This document shows, in pieces, positions 11,422 through 21,491 of a stretch of 64,000 nt of DNA. Under the pieces are notes generated by a model, which saw only the letters and a program-made list of their open reading frames with translations, ran no database searches and was not told the DNA's origin. Position 1 is the first letter of the stretch; the number at the start of each line of letters is the position of its first letter. The stretch is from Datisca glomerata. Taxonomy: Eukaryota > Streptophyta > Magnoliopsida > Cucurbitales > Datiscaceae. Both the position numbers and the translations under genes were made by a program. The stretch is from NCBI GenBank assembly GCA_003255025.1, contig QANY01002976.1:4211541-4275540 (forward strand), given 5' to 3'.

Positions 11422-12717
11422 GGATAAACTATAGTTTTATCCCTGTAGTTTGAGATGGTATTTATTTTAGACCCTACACTTGAAAAATTTATAGAGTAGA
11501 CCCTACAGTTACCTTTTGCATTCTCGTTAGACCTTCCGTTGGATCTCCGCTTAAAAATATTAATGGTTCATCATGGTTTGCTGATGTGGCATTACGTAAC
11601 AAGTAATTTAACGCTATGTCAGCTTTTTTAATTACTCCAGCTACCACGCGGGAGGAATGATCCAAATTACCCTTAATTTTCCCCTCAAAATTACAGTTCT
11701 TCAAGGAAAACTAGAGCTTACATTGCTCTACAGGCATGGAAATCTGCCATTTTCAGATGCGTGAAAATGGCGAGAAAATGGCCATTTTCTTATGCGTGAA
11801 AGGGCGAGAAAATGCATGAAAATGGCCATTTTCAGACGTATGAACCAAAAATTATATGTTTAAAAATTAAAATGCTAAATTTCAAAGTTTTATTATTAAT
11901 ATCTAAAGACCCGAAATTCAGGGGTTACTATGACTTTTACTTGAGCTAAGAGATTTTAAGGTCTTGTAATCTTGCAGAGAAAGGCTTTCCGTTATGGATT
12001 TGTTTGTGATTTGAGTTAAAAGAGAGTGAGTTTTTGATAGCCAAGCTTTGATTCTCCTCAATCCTACTCACTGATTTTTTCTTCATTTTCGTTCATTCTT
12101 CTCCCTATTTTTCTTCATTTTCATTCGTTCGTTCATTCGTCCGGTCCCTTTGAAGCACCCTGAATCTAGTGGAGTAGAAACGTCAGAATCGAATGTTTTT
12201 CTCCTAGGCTCCTCGGCTCAAAATAAAAAATCCAAGTGTAAAATTGATTTTTTGAAATCGTTGATTTCGTTCAAATCGAGTAAAAGAGCCGATTTAGCCT
12301 TCAAATCGATTAAAAGAAGCAAAACCCATACTAATAATAAAAGCCGTCAAAGCTCTTCCTCTATTGCTGCTTCTCCATCTCCGTTGAAAGTTACCTAGAG
12401 ATTTTTGTTACGGACTAGTGAGAAGCTCGCCCATGGCTGCAACAATAGCCTTTGCGAAGAGGGAGATGAACGAAGAAGGGGAAGATAGGGGTAATTGGTG
12501 ACGTGACTACTAGAGTAAAAAAAATGAGTGATGTGGTGTAAAATAATTTGCCACGTAGAATAATCATGATTGACCGTTAATATTTTTAAGCGGAGGTGCT
12601 ACAGAAGGTCTAACGTGAATGTGAAAGTAATTGTATGGTCTACTCTATAATTTTTTAAAGTATAGGGCCTAAAATAAAATTATCCCAAACTACATGGAGC
12701 AAAACCATAGTTTACCC
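11422..12717. mobile_element. MULE-like element with ~190-bp TIRs
   Basis: The first about 190 bases (11422-11610) are an inverted copy of the last about 190 (12530-12717). Shared blocks include ggataaactatagtttt, ttatagagtagacc, cgttagacctt and cctccgcttaaaaatatt. Flanks ttttaaacta and ttttaactgt resemble an imperfect 9-10-bp target duplication. Long TIRs with a 9-bp duplication are typical of Mutator-like elements. The interior has one plus-strand frame at 12150-12398 (82 codons, serine/lysine-rich) of no recognised family and no transposase, so this is a nonautonomous element. Confidence 0.75.
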
Positions 12718-14799
12718 TTTTAACTGTTATTAATTGTCATAGCGCTAACTAAATTTTTTTCTCATAAAATTCTGAATGAGTATTCAGTCTATGCAACAAA
12801 TGGTAAGTTACTTATGGAATGAGAGCTTTTCAAAAATTTCTTATGCCGACAAGGATTATGGATAAGAGCTTGTGCAATATTCGACGCCTTGGCTGCATTA
12901 GTTGATATTTTCACTAGTCCCTCCTGTTACCCATATGGGAAGAGGAAGAATGAAATTCCAGTCGTGTGGCCGGTTAATTTGGGAAATATGGTGGTGGTTG
13001 TAGTTAGTTTGTGTTTTATTGATTTGCTTGTCTGAGCTTTTGATGTTGGGAGGTCTGATAATTTTTTTGCTATATACTCTGAGTTTAAGTCAGTTAAGTT
13101 GTTTTTTGCGAGCATGCTAGGTTCACTACACTAGTAAATTGTCTATCTAAAGATTATTTTTTATTGTCTCTATTTATGTTAACTAATTTATTTGAAGTCT
13201 TTTAATTGGATTTTTTTATTGATGATGCTAGCTTAAGAGAGTTTTTGTTGTCAGAGATAGTTGGTGGGGAACAATAGCTACAACTAGTATTTTCATTGCT
13301 GCATCAATTACAGATGGGCTTGAGGGTTAGCTTGCTTACCATTAGTATGTCTTTAAGCACCCTTCATCTAAAAATTAGTCACTCTTATTTCTTTGGTCTT
13401 TTAAATAACATAAACTTTCTTCTGCCCGTTTACTCTTCTTTATATTCTAACTAATCTTTTACTATATAATAATTAGTTTATGACATTTTTTTATTCAGTC
13501 GCAACTAACAACAAATTAGTGGGAATAGATGTCATCTGGGTTATTAGGGAGACTAATGTTTGTTCTATTCCGGTTTATATGTAATATAGTTTAGTGGTAG
13601 TGGTGAGATGTTTTTAGGGAGACTAATGTTTTGTAATTACGTCTTATTGGAGTTGATAGTTAGTTTCGCGACTAATTCCTCTATTTTTGCCAAACCTCTT
13701 ATTACCCTTTTTTCTTCTCCAGGGTGTTCTCTTGTTATAAAAAAATTTCCCTATATTTTGTTGGTGAATAGTTAAGCAAGAAGTAGTTGTGTGAAGATGT
13801 AAATATCATTCTCTCACTATAGGTAGTGTGCAACCACTGTCAATTTGAAAATTGAGAGATATATAGTGTAGTTTTCTTTATATGCTACTAGTCTAAGCTT
13901 GATCTATCATTTATATATGAAAACTCTTGGATCTTTGAAAATTTGGTTAATTTTGCAGTAAGACTTTATCCATCTCTACTTAAAATCAAGTTACATAAAA
14001 TGGCCAAAGTTACTTATTAGTTGGTGTTGTCCAGAAACTTTGTTTATTGCAAGAGTCTTTGAAGTTTTATGGTTGGTTTAAGAATCTATACTTCGTGTAG
14101 CTTTTCTCTCTATGATATTTGGTCTACCACCAAGTATATGTCTCAGTGTAACACTTAAAATGTTTGCCTTCTACAGTTGCATTAAATGCTTCACATCTTT
14201 TCCTAAGTTCTTCCAAGTTTAATAAATGTTCCCTTGACTTTTGGTAGATCTATGTTCCCCATGCATGTGGTTGTTTCTTTCTTCTTTTGTATTAATGTAT
14301 TTTACTGTTTCCAGAAAATAATCATAAATGTGTTTTTTATTGATGTAAGCTGCTCTTGCCTCTATGCTATTCTAGGCTTGTTTACTTGTAAGTAATGACT
14401 ACTAAGCTCAAATGTGCTTTTATGCAAGAAAGTCACATGGTGTTCCTACAGCCAACGACAGAACGGTTCATGAAGCTTCAATACCTGGAAGACTACTACC
14501 TCCCCCTTCTATGGCCAATGATCCTAGATCTACATAATTTAAGTGATGTGGATGTAAGATTTGTTTAGATGTGAACTTATATTAGTTTTTAATCTCTTCC
14601 ATATGATATATTACTTTTGCTTGCTCTATGTAAAAATCAATATGTAATTGTCATTTTGAGATATGATTTCTAGTGGAATAATGTGTAATAATTTTGACTA
14701 ATTGAAAAATGATGTGATTTTGTTATTTTGGGATTTTGTCAATAAGTTAATTATTTTCTATATTTGTACAGTTTCAAGAATAAGTAACAAAAAGATTAT
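12718..14799. other. Interior of the CACTA-like insertion
   Basis: T-rich, intron-like sequence. Possible captured exons follow acceptor-like signals at about 13252 (coding DSWWGTIATTSIFIAASIT) and about 14449 (TVHEASIPGRLLPPPSM), but neither family was recognised. Nothing else could be annotated. Confidence 0.35.
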
Positions 14800-15180
14800 C
14801 AAAGGTATTCCATAGCATTTATAAAACGTTATGCAAAACATAACAACACGTTCCACAACATTTTATAGCATGAAAAAATGCTATGAAAGGTCTTTTACAG
14901 CTTTTGAAAAATTCTATGAAAGAGATACAATAGTGTTAAAAATGCTATAAAAAAATTATCACAGCATTTAAAAAACGCTACGATAGGGATACTATAGCGT
15001 TTCTTAAACGCTATGGTAGGGTTAACATAGTATTTTTCATAAGCATTTAAAAAACGCTATTATAGGTTTGGACTTTTTATAATGTTGGCAGATATCACGT
15101 TTTACGAAATGCTATGATAGCATTTTTGTCGTTATCATAGCATTTTTTTACCGCTATCATAACACCTTTTTGTTGTAGTG
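14800..15180. repeat. Subterminal palindromic repeats, AACGCTAT/ATAGCGTT
   Basis: About ten pairs of the inverted words atagcgttt and aaacgctat (with variants atagcattt, aaatgctat) fill the last 380 bases before the terminus gttgtagtg. Dense, short, inverted subterminal repeats are the usual transposase-binding zone of CACTA elements. Confidence 0.75.
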
Positions 15181-15189
15181 AGGCAGAGT

Positions 15190-15511
15190 AGGGCTTTGCC
15201 TGTGTGATCCTAATTTATACTATCATATGCCTTTTTAGGTCAACCATAAGAGCAAATCTAGGCATCCCCAAAGACTTGTGATAACTTCTAAGGAATTCTT
15301 TTGATAAGAAGATGTTATCTGCAATCCCAAGAATAAATGCGCTTTGGTTCTGATTAATTATGATTGGAAGGTGAGTTTTCATTCTATCAACCATGATTTT
15401 GGTAATGAACTTATAAATGACATTACAACATGATATAGGCTTGCAATCTCCAACAGAAGATGGGTTGGGAACCTTAGGAATCAGTGAGGTGGTAGTAGAA
15501 TTTATCTCCAT
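15190..15511 (-). pseudogene. LINE reverse transcriptase, N-terminal half
   Basis: The minus strand reads SLIPKVPNPSSVGDCKPISC, then CNVIYKFITKIMVDRMK, INQNQSAFILGI, ADNIFLSKEFLRSYHKSLG and MPRFALMVDLK. These are the classical first RT motifs of plant L1-type LINEs (IPK, RPI.CCN..YK, NQ.AF..GR, K.D..KAYD). The last motif is frameshifted at about 15230, and the protein is then cut by the CACTA-like insertion. The gap between this half and the half ending at 10930 is only a few codons, which supports one original gene. Confidence 0.9.
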
Positions 15512-15519
15512 TAAGAGTT

Positions 15520-16310
15520 GACTGGATTGAAAGAATTCAAGAATAGCAGATGTGACATACTGTCCAACAATGTGCCAAGCCCTTTTAAAGAAACTAGCTG
15601 GAAAGCCATTAGGGCCATGTGTTTTTTTTACTACCTATGCTGAAAACTACATTCTTAATCTTCTCCTCCATGATAGGTAATGTCAAAGTTGAGGCTTTGG
15701 AGTCATTCAATTTGTTAGGGAGGGGCCTCTAAAGGATACTCTAGTTCAAATCATGCATTGGGCTGGGAGACCCTGGCAAGTTAGTGTAGTATTGTAGGAT
15801 ATGGCTGTTGATCTCCTCAGGAGAGTAAATGATAGAGCCTTGATGTACCAAATGAGTGATCTTGGATCTGATTATACTCTTTTTCATGCTTTGAAAGAAG
15901 AAAGAAGAGTTTTGGTCTTCTAGGTTGAGCCATGGACTTTTGACTTCCGTTTATTAAAATTTTCTTCAGCGAGTCTAAGCTCAATAAACTCCTTGCCAGT
16001 TGTCCTTTCCTAGGAAAAGAGATAGGTCCATTGGTAGGGTTTATTGCTAGTCTTTGCTGTAGATGGTCAAGGTGAACCCTAATCATCATAGCCTTTGATG
16101 GTGTATCTCCATAAAATTGCTGATTAAATTCCCTAAGGGAAATTTTGACAACTTTGGTCTTCTTGCTAACTTGAAACATCACTATCCCAAGAAGAATATT
16201 ATAGGACTGCCCAATGACTTGCCAAAATCCTTCTCTCTCAAAATAAAAATTGAAGAATAAAAAATTGAATCTTAGGTTTATGATGTGTTGAGTCCATGTG
16301 CAAAACAATG
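15520..16310 (-). pseudogene. LINE ORF2 linker between endonuclease and RT
   Basis: The 163-codon minus-strand frame at 15817-16308 carries KTKVVKISLREFNQQFYGD and LDSLKKILINGSQKS-like segments typical of the linker between endonuclease and RT in plant L1 elements (the K..L..WN...FG region). Around 15520-15790 the frame is broken, but fragments such as AWHIVGQ and NGLAFPA-like blocks can still be traced. Nonfunctional. Confidence 0.7.
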
Positions 16311-16600
16311 GGACTATGGTCTGAGATGCTCAGAGGGGGTGGCATTTGGCATTTGGCACTAGTGAAAATTCCCTAGGATCCTAGCCAATTTACACATAAT
16401 AAAGGTCCCATCCTATTGCTTATTAGCCCATGTAAATTGACACTTGGAGTAAACCAGATCCTCTACCTTTAGGTTATAAATGCATTCATTAAACTCATTC
16501 ATTCATTTAGTGTATCCCACCACGCCTCCAACCTTCTCAGCAAGGCTTTTAATGACATTAAAATCCTCAAGAAGGAGCCATGGTGAAGGACATATAGCCA
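16311..16600 (-). pseudogene. LINE endonuclease, C-terminal remnant
   Basis: The minus strand carries PWLLLEDFNVIKSLAEKVGG, then EDLVYSKCQFTWANK, DGTFIMCKL and RILGNFH. This is the C-terminal third of an apurinic-type endonuclease (motifs GDFN and TWSN; here the G of GDFN is E). The N-terminal two thirds are missing, because the sequence passes directly from the ORF1 region to PWLLL near 16600. Target-nicking activity is therefore lost. Confidence 0.8.
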
Positions 16601-18811
16601 TTATGTCAGGGATGGAAATGTGTGTAGGTCGTTGGTCAGAAGGATACGAAGGAGGATTGAGGTTAAGGTTGGTATGGGAATATGAGAGTGTGAAGGGGAT
16701 CTTTGAGGGGTTAGTTTTGGGAGGAGGGATGAAGTCAAAGTCATGGTCAAAGATGAAACACTTGAAGCATCTTTTGGAAAGCCCCTCATATTCCACCTCT
16801 ACAAAGATGGGGTCTCATCCCTCAATACTCAGATCAATATCAAAGTGCTCAACCAATCTAGTCTGAACACTAATTTTAACACAGATTCTAGCATAGTCTT
16901 TCCTTACACCTTTAGCCGTGATGGGTCAATGTAGAGAGGCTTCCCAACTGCACTAACGATGTGACTAAGTGCTTCCTCAGAACATAATTCTACTGGTACA
17001 TTCTAGTGCTTAATCCAGATAGGTAAAGTGTCAGGCCTTTCTTTGGAGAAGACTAGGTTAAGTTGCCATGATTTCAAAACCAAAGATTTGCCTAGTAGGT
17101 GCTAAGGACCATCATCCAAGAAAATCTCCTTCTGCTCAATAGATTGAAACCTAAAGTAGAAGAGACCCCTATTCACTGTAACATCAACCAACCCTATGCT
17201 CTTCCAAAATTGTAAAGCAAGTTCTTTAACTAGGTGCAATGACGTTGTATTGCCCATAAAAATCGACAAGAAAACTGTTCCACTTGGTATAACTATCTCT
17301 GATCACAGAACGTGGGAGTATAACAATAAAACTCTAAGATTCGAAGATGGTGGTTTCCTTAAAAGCCAGTTGTAGATGTTACTTCTGATCAGTTTTAACC
17401 TTCTCTGCCCAAGACCCATTTTGTTTAGCTGGCTCGATTGAGGCTTGGGAGAGTCTTTCGTACATAGTATTGTGAGTAAGTAAAGGAATGAGGGGTTCTT
17501 TCTTGGGTATGGGTGTGGATTGAAGGGTAGGAAAGACCTGAAAATTTCATCGAAATTCCTGAGTGAATGCATAGAGCTAATCCCTGAATGAATGCATAGA
17601 ACTCCAGCTCCTCAACCACTTCATTGTATTTGGGAAATGCAGAGGTAGGAGGCCTTCGATCTGTGGGAGACGAGGGTGATGACAAGGTTTTGACAACCTC
17701 GTTGAGAGGCTCGGGGAGCGTACTACGGGAAATACTGCCCAAATATGTCGAGGATTTGAAGCGCAGGGAAATAGGCCAAAGACATGTCATCGTTTGCAGG
17801 GCAAACGGCTATATGTCCTTGCAACGGGTAGTAGTGCTGCATGTCTTGTGCACCATTAATGCATGCAGGAGGTACAACTCCTTTTCCAAACCATGAGCTG
17901 AGTTGTCATGTCCTTTTACCAAAGTAATAGCATAGCTAATTTGGGCCCACCAAAATTTGCCACGGAAGCATTTAGAACATTATTTCGTCCATGCACCGAG
18001 TATTGTGGTAATTTGTCTTTAGCGCCATTAATACTGAGGGGGTACAACCCCATTTTTCGCTGAGTTGTCCACTCCCCTCCCAATCTTGATGCTGAGTTGT
18101 CAACTCCAGATTTTGCCACGGATGCAGCGGGATCTCTACGAATATCCAGTGAATAACTCCCTCCTTCCTTGCTCGGTTCCCTTATCTGAGCACCTCCCTT
18201 GGCCAGTGCACTCCGGGCAATTTTCATGAGCTTCTCCGATAGTGGGAATGGTTCCTTCTCCCTCACAGATGTTTCATTTTCACTCATCTTGGAGTTGGGT
18301 CTAGCAACCGTAGGACCTGTAAAAGCTTTAGAGCCAACATTACATAACTGAAACGTAGATAATACCAATGGGTTTCCATCAACCTTGAGAATATTTGGGC
18401 TTGAGAGCTCCTCCATTCCTTGAGCTTGTGAGAGACGCTCTTCAATGGAGGCCTTCTCCACCTCTAAGTTATAACTTTTAGTTCCCACAGAGGCAGCATT
18501 TAATTTGCTAGCTTCATTAATACAAGCATCCAAGGCTTACGAAACATTGTAAGCTCGAACTCGTACAACCCTTTGCTCATTTCCACCACTGTCCCCTGCT
18601 TTGAGCTGGAGGAATCCTCCAAGGAAGAGTTGACCGAGTTTTTTGCTCTTTGTTGGGCATGAGAACGATCACTATTAATCCCATTTTCCTGAGATGATGT
18701 AAAACCAGTAGTATTATTCTGAGTGAGGCCTTGATCCTTAGCCCCAAAATATTCATCGTTAACTGGCTGACCTCCTCCCGGAGGAGGAGGAGGAAGAAGC
18801 TCGGAAGTCAA
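16600..18811 (-). pseudogene. LINE ORF1 (gag-like, DUF4283 and zinc knuckle)
   Basis: Begins at the ATG at 18811 (MTSELLPPPPPGGG). A low-complexity serine-rich N-terminus is followed in a shifted frame (17916-18533) by a long linker, then by DUF4283-like blocks NRGLFYFRFQSIEQKEIFLD and LVLKSWQLNLVFSKERP near 17030-17190. LYIDPSRLKV and LVEHFDIDLSIEG follow, and then a cysteine-containing RCFKCFIFDHDFDF segment at about 16740-16790, in the place of a zinc knuckle. The C-terminal histidine and cysteine of a normal knuckle are not evident. At least four frameshifts or stops are present. ORF1 would bind the LINE RNA. Confidence 0.75.
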
Positions 18812-18864
18812 ATCCTAGAGACAAGCCAGAGTTTCTCTCTCTAGAAAGCAGCCTTCTCTACATA

Positions 18865-18877
18865 TATTGAGACTATC
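18865..18877. repeat. LINE target-site duplication, right copy
   Basis: Exact match to tattgagactatc at 9446-9458. It marks the 5' end of the minus-strand LINE. Confidence 0.8.
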
Positions 18878-19224
18878 CTGTTTCAAAGGGAAAACGATAT
18901 TTTGATAACTAGATTATGAAATGAAAAAACATGAAAGCTCGTGTATATCATTACAAAGGTAATCGTTCTCTCTTTTACATATTTTTTATTTTTATTTAAG
19001 TAAGAATATCAACAAAGAAAAAAATGAAAATCATACATTTTGATTATATGATGAAACATAAAGACATTCAAATTGAGACAATATGTAAAAGTATAGCAAT
19101 ATTTTATTCAAGTATTATTTTGATATTTTATCTGATTTTTTATTTATTCCGCTTAATTTCACAATGCATAGTGACCTTTTTAATATAAGGAAATAATGAT
19201 CAAATTGATGACCGTATTTAGTAA
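18878..19224. other. Interior of the inverted-repeat element, right side
   Basis: AT-rich sequence between the LINE and the right arm. Nothing recognised. Confidence 0.4.
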
Positions 19225-19560
19225 GATAAAATTGACCTTATACTATCACATGAAAACCTCAAAATATAAATATGGTAACTTAAGATAATGCTTCAAATAT
19301 CTTAATACAAAAGTTAGATAGAAACAATAAGCTATGTTATCACTTATCAGTGAAAAAGTTCAATGAAGAAATGAAGAACATGATAAGTTTTTAACAGAGC
19401 AAGAACCGTTCAATGATATTTTGCACGTTTTTACCTTCCCCGACTAATTTATGATAGTTGAATAAAAAATGTTTTTATGCCTGTCTAAACAGTCTCTAAC
19501 ACATGACTGAATATTTTTTCTTGTCAAAACACATGAATGAATATTATATTTGAAAAACCA
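19225..19560 (-). repeat. Right arm of the ~300-bp inverted repeat
   Basis: Complementary to 8795-9110. The outer part carries a short local duplication (cacatgactgaatatttt and cacatgaatgaatatta) absent from the left arm. Confidence 0.75.
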
Positions 19561-20303
19561 CTACAATATTTTAACTGTCGGTTTTCAATGCATATTTTGA
19601 AACATGTATATTTGAAACAGGAATGAAATGCATCTGTGTACTTTTTGAATGACATTTAAGTATTAGTAAAAATAAAGATAGATAAATTTTTTCAAAAATG
19701 TTCCTCCCTTTCTTCCACCTTATTACACATAATTATACATTTTTGAATAACCTCAAAATTCCACCTCAGTTGTAGTGTACATATTCTTCTTCCTGAAATT
19801 CTCTCTAGTTCTCAGATTCCAGATAGAGTTCAGATATGTTTTCAATTCATTGGATCATCGCTGTACGCGACTGCTGCCGGTTCCATCATTTGCATCTATA
19901 GTGAGAGACAAATCTATTTTAAGGAAATTATGTAATACATGGGTCTCAGTATTGTATTTCAGTTTCTCAAATTTGGATGTCTGATAGTGATTTTCTTTGT
20001 TGTAATTTTTATTTCATGTTATAATTTCTCGTTTATGTTCTACATATCATCATTGGATAAATGTGTTGCCTCATGTGTTGAGTCCAAAGCGACTAGAATC
20101 GCCCAAGGTACATAATTTTCAGCATGTTGATTTCCCTATAATACCCATTGTACAATAGAAACAGGTTATTTATATGGGTTTTCTACAGTAACCAATATTT
20201 AGAACAAGCTTTAGTTGATACCGTGACATATTAATCATTCACAAATTAAATAGTCAAATAATTTTTATAAGTGAAATATTAATTTATGAATGACTGACAC
20301 GTC
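19561..20303. other. Spacer, nothing recognised
   Basis: A weakly CT-rich patch at 19780-19830 and a plus-strand frame at 19775-19984 have no recognisable family. No other structure was seen. Confidence 0.4.
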
Positions 20304-20308
20304 ACTTG
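20304..20308. repeat. Gypsy target-site duplication, left copy
   Basis: ACTTG, repeated at 35826-35830 immediately outside the other LTR. Confidence 0.75.
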
Positions 20309-20671
20309 TGTAAAGGATTTTTCCGGTGATGGAAGAATCGATTACAAAAAAGCAGAAATAATAAATTTTGAGAGAATAAAAGAATAAGAACACAAGAGTT
20401 TGAGTTGGCTTGTATTCGATTGATTTTTCTGAGATGATATATACCGCTATTTATACATAAATTTCATAATAAGATCACAACGGATTCCCCATATCCCGTC
20501 GCTCATAATAAGGAATTGATAAGCTTCTAAAAAGAATATTCCAAGATAAGATCTCTTTCTTAACTGTGCAGTTGATTCTACGATTCCCGTTCCTCCTTTT
20601 CTCTATATTGAATCTTCAGTCTAGATCTTATCACGTGTAAGATTTTAGTCTATTCATTGACTCTCATTACA
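20309..20671 (-). repeat. 3' LTR of the gypsy element
   Basis: Starts TGTAAAGGATTTTTCC and ends CATTACA on the plus strand. It aligns along its length with 35458-35825, with many substitutions, which indicates an old insertion. The end nearest the interior differs most. Confidence 0.85.
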
Positions 20672-21259
20672 CTCAAAGAAATCTTAATCATTGAGGTGTA
20701 ATGATTGTCACCTCTATTGTTGTGTCTTCTGCACTCGTTACTTGCGTCATGTCCTGACTTGATGGCCTGTGATAACTACTTCATTTGCCACTTCGTTTCC
20801 CATTTTTAGATTATGTGTTACTAAAATATGTACAACGTGGCTTCCTAGGTGACCCCATATTTGTCTGCTATCAATCATGACTCGTTATTTCCTTTACCAT
20901 TACACCTTTTCATTTTTGTTTTTGAATATTCCTAAAAAACGTTCAACGTGATTTTCATATCATTATCTTGGCAAAGCACGCCTTCCTTTTCAGTTGTCGT
21001 TTCTTCATTCGTTAGTAGTTGTGACGATTCACTTTATTTCGCCTAGTCAATCATATCCGTTCATAATCGAGTACCTGCAGGCATCCTTTCATTGCCCAAT
21101 TTCCAGAATTAAATGATTTGCAATTCGCATTGATGTTCATGATCTATTTAAGGACCTTCTTCCCCACTCTTTCTTCATTCTTTGCTTTCAATCTTCATAA
21201 GTCCCTCATCTTTTCTTCTCTTTTTATTCCATGTTTTCTGATTTTAGCATTTCCTAGTC
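20672..21259. other. Gypsy 3' untranslated region
   Basis: Lies between the 3' LTR and the antisense ORF. A CT-rich leader-like tract at 21140-21230 precedes the plus-strand ATG at 21260 and might belong to a promoter for the antisense ORF. No other coding sequence is seen. Confidence 0.45.
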
Positions 21260-21489
21260 ATGGAAGGCGATACTGTCTTTAAACCTACGGTCCCCTTAGT
21301 CAGGAACCAATAGGAGTTTAGGCAGTTTATGGATTACTATCGAGAAGCCTTCTCCCCCGATGTTATATGTGCTCTAGGAGAGAGTTTGTCCACATGAGTC
21401 CCGTGGAGAGCTCCCTACCGAATCAACCTTAACCCAATGGATATAGGTTAGGTCTTAGACTTCCATTCTTACCATTTTTACAAGATGTA
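21260..21489 (+). pseudogene. Gypsy antisense extra ORF, N-terminal part
   Basis: From ATG 21260 the plus strand reads MEGDTVFKPTVPLVRNQ-stop, then EFRQFMDYYREAFSPD, VICALGESLST, PYRINLNPMDIG and VLDFHSYHFYKM. This resembles the extra protein (plant transposon-protein-like domain) encoded antisense in many Tat-clade gypsy elements. Its role is not established; a regulatory or transposase-derived origin has been proposed. It is interrupted at 21490 by the copia insertion and resumes at 26764. Stop codons within the first 60 codons show decay. Confidence 0.6.
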
Positions 21490-21491
21490 GT
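21487..21491. repeat. Copia target-site duplication, left (gtagt)
   Basis: gtagt here and gtagc at 26763-26767 differ at the last base. They are a likely decayed 5-bp duplication around the copia element. Confidence 0.5.

Larger units (their letters stand above)
10930..15180. mobile_element. Insertion in the LINE with CACTA-like right end
   Basis: This block interrupts the LINE reverse transcriptase. Read inward, the right edge is CACTACAACAAAAAGG, close to the plant CACTA (En/Spm) terminal consensus CACTACAAGAAAA, and it is followed by palindromic subterminal repeats. The left edge (cacacatcatagcg at 10930) only partly resembles a CACTA end, and the 3-bp flanks (gcg and agg) do not match, so the left boundary is uncertain. 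An alternative left end, cactacactagtaaa, lies near 13123. No transposase was recognised. The interior has intron-like and leader-like sequence plus a nested MULE-like element, so it is probably nonautonomous. Confidence 0.55.
9459..18864 (-). mobile_element. L1-type LINE, split by a 4.25-kb insertion
   Basis: A plant L1-type non-LTR retrotransposon on the minus strand. In element order it holds ORF1 (from 18811), an endonuclease remnant (about 16300-16600), the ORF2 linker, the reverse transcriptase N-terminal half (15190-15511), an unrelated insertion (10930-15180), the reverse transcriptase C-terminal half and tail (9960-10930), and a 3' UTR with an A-rich end at about 9459-9490. A 13-bp target duplication surrounds the whole. 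Without the insertion the LINE would be about 5.15 kb, near full length. Many stops and frameshifts, and a deletion between the ORF1 zinc knuckle and the end of the endonuclease, make it inactive. Confidence 0.85.

Noticed and set aside
13123..15180. Left CACTA end at cactacactagtaaa (13123), giving a 2-kb element
   Set aside because: It would leave 10930-13122 unexplained inside the LINE, and the 3-bp flanks do not match. It is kept only as an alternative boundary.
16480..16866. 128-codon plus-strand frame
   Set aside because: It is antisense to the LINE ORF1 and endonuclease remnants, which have clear motifs on the minus strand.
17425..17790. 121-codon minus-strand frame
   Set aside because: It lies in the decayed ORF1 linker of the LINE in a frame that gives no ORF1 motif.
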